Of a stretch of 64,000 bases of DNA, positions 59,910 through 64,000 are shown one piece after another; the stretch's first letter is position 1, and every line of letters begins with the position of its first letter. The translations under genes were made by a program, and so were the position numbers. Origin of the DNA: Eulemur rufifrons (lineage: Eukaryota > Chordata > Mammalia > Primates > Lemuridae); contig NC_090996.1 in assembly GCF_041146395.1 (NCBI RefSeq), positions 31,830,738 to 31,894,737 on the forward strand. The letters run 5' to 3'. The notes beneath the pieces were generated by a model. It ran no database searches and was not told the origin of the DNA. It worked only from the letters and a program-made list of their open reading frames with translations.

Positions 59910-61035
59910 ATCCCAGATCCTCATCCGGCAGGCACGCTGCCTCTGCGGTGCTGAGTGATGCCAACCAGGTTAAAAACCTCATGCCCTGTACGAACTTCCA
60001 GAGCTCAGGATAATACCAAGTTCTGCTGTACAACAAGGACGCAAGTATGTGCACAGTTACGAAGACAAACTCAGTTGCAAAACTTTTAGTTCCCTTGTTC
60101 GAACTTTCTCCCAACACTGGAAGTCACCAGTTTCCTGTATCTTCATTTAAAAACACACTGCAAAGAAATTGCATCAGAGGGATTATTATTATTATTATTC
60201 AGCTTTGAAAACACACACTTGCATGTGTGTGCACACAGGCATGGCCAGGCACTTCGTCCCCGAAAAGGACATCCTTGGCCTTCATCTCACTGTGCCCCTG
60301 GAGTCATCTGTGAACTGAATTGCAGGGGAGAAACTTATACCCACTTTTTTTTAAGTCACTGAATTTACAACTCCATTCGTAACACCTAGCTGCACACAAC
60401 AATGGACTAATTACTCTCTGGTCATTAACGCAGATCAAATGATGAAGGACAGCAAATCACCGGGGTCCACATTATCATTCATCCTAACCGATATCAGCAC
60501 CCACTCCCGTGCCTCAAAGAGGCAATAATTTCCAGGATTTCAACTATGCCCATAAAAAGGGGCCTTAATAGGGAGGCCTTCGAATACCCCGGGCGATGTA
60601 ATGAGTCCTTGGGCACGGCGGGAACTGTGATGAGAGCCCGAGCTCCGATTATTGAAGTTACAGTCAAGATGTCTAGAAAAGCAGTCAGTAATTCTCAGTG
60701 CATCACTGAAGACACACTTCTCGCCCTGTCAGACCACAGCTATTGCAGGGGGAATTTTCAGAAATTCAAGGTCACCTGAAAGTAACGCAAAGACCCAAAA
60801 GACGTGTCCTGGAGTCTCATCTTCTCTCACTATGAGTTCTTTTTGAGTTTATTATCTAACACCATGGTTTCCATCGGCAAGGGACTCCGCGGTACTGTAA
60901 CACCAGCTCCTCGAAGCACAGTCTTCTTTGTGCTGCCATGTAACACCCCTACTTCCTGCTGATTTTCTGACATCTCTGGCTACTGGCGCTTAGACATTTT
61001 TTATAGATTCTTTCTTCTTTGGGAAACCTCTCAAT
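59910..61035. other. no recognised gene; ATT repeat
   Basis: A short ATT repeat is at about 60183-60199. No exon or repeat family recognised. Confidence 0.4.
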
Positions 61036-61039
61036 GTTG

Positions 61040-61797
61040 GGGTCCAAAGAGATTCTGGGTTCTCTTTCCTTCTCACTCTTCAAACTCTGCCTAGATGACC
61101 CATCAATTTCTGTGGTTTAAAAGCCATCTAAAGTCCAAGGCTTCCAAATACATCACTAATCCCATCTCTCTTCTGAGTGCCAAGTTCAGACACACAACTG
61201 TCTACTTAACACCTATCTTCTCAACGTCTATCTTCTCCTAGGTATCTCCCAAACGTCTCAGACATCATACCTATAACTGAATTGGCCACCTTTTCACTAA
61301 AACCCTATAATCTGTTTGCTCTTCCTATTTCTGCCATCTCATAAAAGGGCCCAGGAATCCAACCAGAAGTTTCCAGAACAAAACTCGAGAGCTCATGTTG
61401 CTTCCTCTCACACCTTCACTCTTTACGTACAATTAATCCACAAGTTAAATACATGGATCTCTCACCTTGTATCTCGTAGGTCATCCAGTTCTCTTCGTTC
61501 CCGTGGCTGCAAATGCCACCCAAAACCTTCATAATTCTCACCTGCGACAGTCCTCTGACTGATGCCCCTCTGCTGTCTCGACCCACTGCAATCCATTCTC
61601 CACACCGCAGGGAGAGTTATCGTTCTAAATGGAAAATTTGATCCACTTCGGTGGTTCCCAATTGTCCTTAAAGTAAAAGCTAAACTCCTTAACTTGCCTT
61701 AGCAGAGCCCTAAGTTATCAGGCCTCTGGGTTCATTGGCTGCCTTTTCCCAATCACCATTGATAAACTCGATTAGGAGTGCACAGGCGCACTCACCT

Positions 61798-61831
<34 letters not shown>

Positions 61832-62010
61832 ATTCCCTTTCTGTTCTAAAATTATACAATTCTCTTTTACCCCCAGGCCTTTGCACATGCCATTCTGCAA
61901 GGACTTGGCCTTCATCATTTTTATATCTTTCTCCCCCACTCCTCAGTGTCTATGGAGACCCCAGCAACAGAGTAGGTGCTAAATAAATTATTGGTGAAGG
62001 AATATGACAA
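61040..62010 (+). mobile_element. L2 LINE, long fragment
   Basis: Forward L2 3' region: 'aaactccttaacttgcctta', 'caggcctttgcacatgccat', 'cactcctcagtgtctatgga' and 'gtaggtgctaaataaattat' in order, with earlier diverged L2 text. An AC microsatellite has grown inside it. Confidence 0.75.
61800..61829. repeat. AC microsatellite inside L2
   Basis: Uninterrupted CA/AC dinucleotide run. Confidence 0.95.
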
Positions 62011-62035
62011 GATAGCAAGACATAAAAAAGTCATG

Positions 62036-62100
62036 CAGTCTCTTTCTCTCTCTTTTTTTCTTTTGTATTTCTTTCTCTCTCTCTTTCTTTTTTTCCATTT
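62036..62100. repeat. CT/TTTC-rich tract
   Basis: CTCTCTTT- and TTTC-type runs directly after the L2. Confidence 0.85.
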
Positions 62101-62104
62101 CACC

Positions 62105-63265
62105 AGAATTCTTAGAGATAAGCTTTGTGCTCAGTGGCAGTGGGTAGCTTTAGCCCAAGATTCTTAATCAATCAATTTGAGTAAATCTTAAGATTTCTTT
62201 GTATATTTTGTTACCATTATCTTCTCCTTTCTTACCATTCTCCACTCATCCTTTCATTAAAACAAACAAAAAAAATCACTCATGTGATTTCTTTTTGTTT
62301 TAATAATCTCATGGTTTATTGAATCTGCATCTTTATTGTCAGCCATCTCAAACCATTTTTGGAACTAGAGGTAGAAAAAGGTAACCCTGCAATAAAAGCA
62401 AACACGACCACAGCCAGCCATAGGCACCCCCCGGCCCCCATTCGGGCTTTGTGAAAGGCAGAAGATCATTAACGCTTGATTAAAAAGTCATCATATATTT
62501 GTGGACACAGGAGTTACCTGTTTCTACGATAAGCCTGGGACCGAACGGCCTCTCAGTCATATTGATCTGGGAGAATAAAAAGAGCGTCGTATTGTCTTAT
62601 GGTAATAGTTTACAACAGCTTCACAGTGATTAATAATGGCATTCATAGAACTCCTGCCCTCTAAGAGATAGGTGCTGTTTACATCCTGCCTGTCACGCAA
62701 CGGGAGGCTAAGGGAGTTGCTGAAGGTCAAGGTCAAGTGTGAAGAGACACCGTCCCTCTGCAGCCTCTCTCGTGATCAGAGAGCAGGGACGATACCTCCC
62801 TCCTAGGGGGCCTCATTTCGTTTTTTCCCTGCTTCCATCTCAGCAGTTGTGGCAATAGACTGTGAGATTGTTTCAAGTCTTTGAGCCGCCAGTAGACTGA
62901 GGGTTCCTTAAAGGCAAAAAAAAAAAAAAAAAAAAGAAAAAAAATTGTTTCCCCTTTCAAAAGAGGGCCTGGAAGAGTGCATGTAGGGAGGGAGATTGTG
63001 TGAGACAGGGGACAGGTGGGAAAAAGGAAACGGGCGAGAGAAGAGCCGCGCACTCCTCGCTTGAGTGCAATTCATTCCTGGGCCACAGAGAAACACACTT
63101 CCCCGAGTTCACGCTGTTGACATCATCCCCCAGGCAGAATAATGCAACGTGCCAATGACATCGCGGTTTTAAGAAGTACAGAAGGGATGTTAGTAAATTA
63201 TACTGAAATCCTGACATTTATTTAAGTTTATATCGTCACTCTCTTCCACCAGGCTTGCGTTTTCC
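62105..63265. other. mostly unassigned; MIR trace and A-run
   Basis: 62605-62735 ('taagagataggtgctgttta', 'aacgggaggctaagggagtt') looks like a reverse-oriented MIR fragment. An A-rich run is at about 62916-62945. Nothing else recognised. Confidence 0.4.
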
Positions 63266-63266
63266 A

Positions 63267-63303
63267 AAAGAACTTGCTGAAATGATGGAAATGTCCTATC
63301 CTA
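63267..63303 (+). mobile_element. MER58-like Charlie element, left piece
   Basis: 'gaaatgatggaaatgtccta' matches the left part of a MER58-type element. It continues to the right of the MLT1 LTR. Confidence 0.55.
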
Positions 63304-63690
63304 TGGTTACAGGCTGAAATTGCACCCTCTTCCCCCGAATTCATATATTGAAACCTTAACCTCCAGCACCTCAGAATGTGGCTGTCTTCGGAGAGAGGGT
63401 CTTTAAAGAGGTGACTGAGTTAAGAACGGGGTCATGAGGGTGGGCCGGATTGCAGGAGGACCACTGCACTCACGAGAAGAGGAGCTGAGGACGCAGACAC
63501 GGAGGGAAGACCATGGGAGGACACGGGGAGAAGGTGGCATCTATCAGGCCAGGAGCGAGGTGTCCGAACAAACCAACCCTGCCAACGCCTTGGTCTGGGA
63601 CTTCAGCCTCCAGAACTGTGCGACAGTAACTTTCTACTGTTTAGGCTCTATCGTCCGTGGTACTGGGTCATGGCGGCCCCAAAAAGCTGA
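63304..63690 (+). mobile_element. MLT1-type MaLR solo LTR
   Basis: 'cccccgaattcatatattga', 'acctcagaatgtggctgtct', 'aggtgactgagttaagaacg' and 'caaaccaaccctgccaacgc' then 'cttcagcctccagaactgtg' follow MLT1 order. It has no internal region. The 99-codon plus frame here is not a gene. Confidence 0.88.
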
Positions 63691-63846
63691 TCTGCCTGTG
63701 CCATCCAAGAGGGCAGCCTCTACCCACGTGTGACTAACAAGCGCTTTCAATGTGACTAGTCCCACTAAGGCACTGCATTTTTACATTTCAACTTAAGTAG
63801 CCACATGGGGCTCATGGCTGCCATCATGGACAGCACGGGTAGAGAC
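63691..63846 (+). mobile_element. MER58-like Charlie element, right piece
   Basis: 'gtgccatccaagagggcagc', 'gtgtgactaacaagcgcttt', 'aagtagccacatggggctca' and 'tgccatcatggacagcac' fit a MER58-type non-autonomous hAT element. Confidence 0.7.
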
Positions 63847-63847
63847 A

Positions 63848-63930
63848 ATAAGCTCTGGAAAGTCAGGAGCTTTGTCCCTTGTGTGCCCTGCCTAGAGCGA
63901 GTTTGCAATAAAAGCCTATGGAATGAGAGG
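63848..63930 (+). mobile_element. L2 LINE 3' end, short
   Basis: 'ggaaagtcaggagctttgtc', 'gtgtgccctgcctagagcga' and 'gcaataaaagcctatggaat' resemble the forward L2 3' end. Confidence 0.5.
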
Positions 63931-64000
63931 CGGAAATAAGAATTCAAGAACAGACACTTTAATTGCCCATGGTGTTTCTCCTCCAAGGAATATGGAACGT

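Noticed and set aside
58368..63690. Two MLT1 LTRs in the same orientation as the ends of one provirus
   Set aside because: The LTRs differ from each other, the sequence between them is MIR, L2 and unique DNA, and no internal retroviral region is seen. They are two separate solo LTRs.
1..64000. CRISPR array, operon or prokaryotic system
   Set aside because: The repeats here are microsatellites and primate interspersed elements. No spaced identical repeats or prokaryotic gene clusters are present.
1..64000. tRNA, rRNA or snRNA genes
   Set aside because: I found no intact A/B-box pair in a cloverleaf context, no rRNA core and no snRNA start. Only tRNA-derived MIR remnants are seen.

Overview
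This window is nuclear DNA from a mammal, very probably a strepsirrhine primate (a lemur or a close relative). The main evidence is the Alu at about 1018-1359. It has the variant middle section and the 3' half ('cagagtgctaggattacagg') that I know from lemur Alus. Three older Alus, many MIR and L2 remnants, old L1M copies, MaLR LTRs (MLT1), hAT-Charlie fragments, a Tigger1 and a mariner complete a typical primate intergenic or intronic landscape. I see no operons, phage, plasmid or CRISPR features. No complete host protein-coding gene can be supported.

Layout: 1-10.3 kb holds a nested Alu pair, MIRs, an L2 block and an L1M tail. From 10.4 to 15 kb I see mostly unrecognised sequence with a long pyrimidine tract and two small hairpins. 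15-17 kb is an L2 split by an L1M, followed by an L2 in the other orientation. 18.5-31 kb has an MLT1-like LTR, several MIRs, one Alu and two L1M 3' ends. 31.5-35 kb has a MER20, a MIR and a short young-looking L1 tail. 36.0-37.4 kb is a strong CpG island, the only clear gene-promoter signal in the window. 39.2-43.0 kb is a nested cluster (L1M, MER1A, a CA microsatellite, Tigger1, more L1M-like sequence). 44-48.6 kb has an L1M split by an Alu, an unassigned LTR-like block and a long L2. 48.74-50.00 kb is a nearly full-length mariner with recognisable terminal inverted repeats and flanking TA. 52.8-53.1 kb is a simple-sequence and AT-rich zone. 53.5-64 kb has MIRs, Charlie elements, L1M pieces, two MLT1 LTRs and a long L2.

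The functional candidate is the CpG island. On the minus strand it contains an ATG in a good context followed by 15 codons and a consensus splice donor (36812-36856). This would fit a first coding exon of a gene running toward position 1, with the left part of the window as its first intron. I could not identify the gene, and this remains an inference.

The two DNA transposons are both inactive as they stand. Their transposase reading frames are broken by frameshifts. In the mariner the second catalytic aspartate is also replaced by tyrosine. I did not find a convincing undescribed biological system. The items most worth checking are the CpG-island exon, the mariner's family and age, the unassigned LTR-like block and the short CpG-dense patch at 26967-27052.
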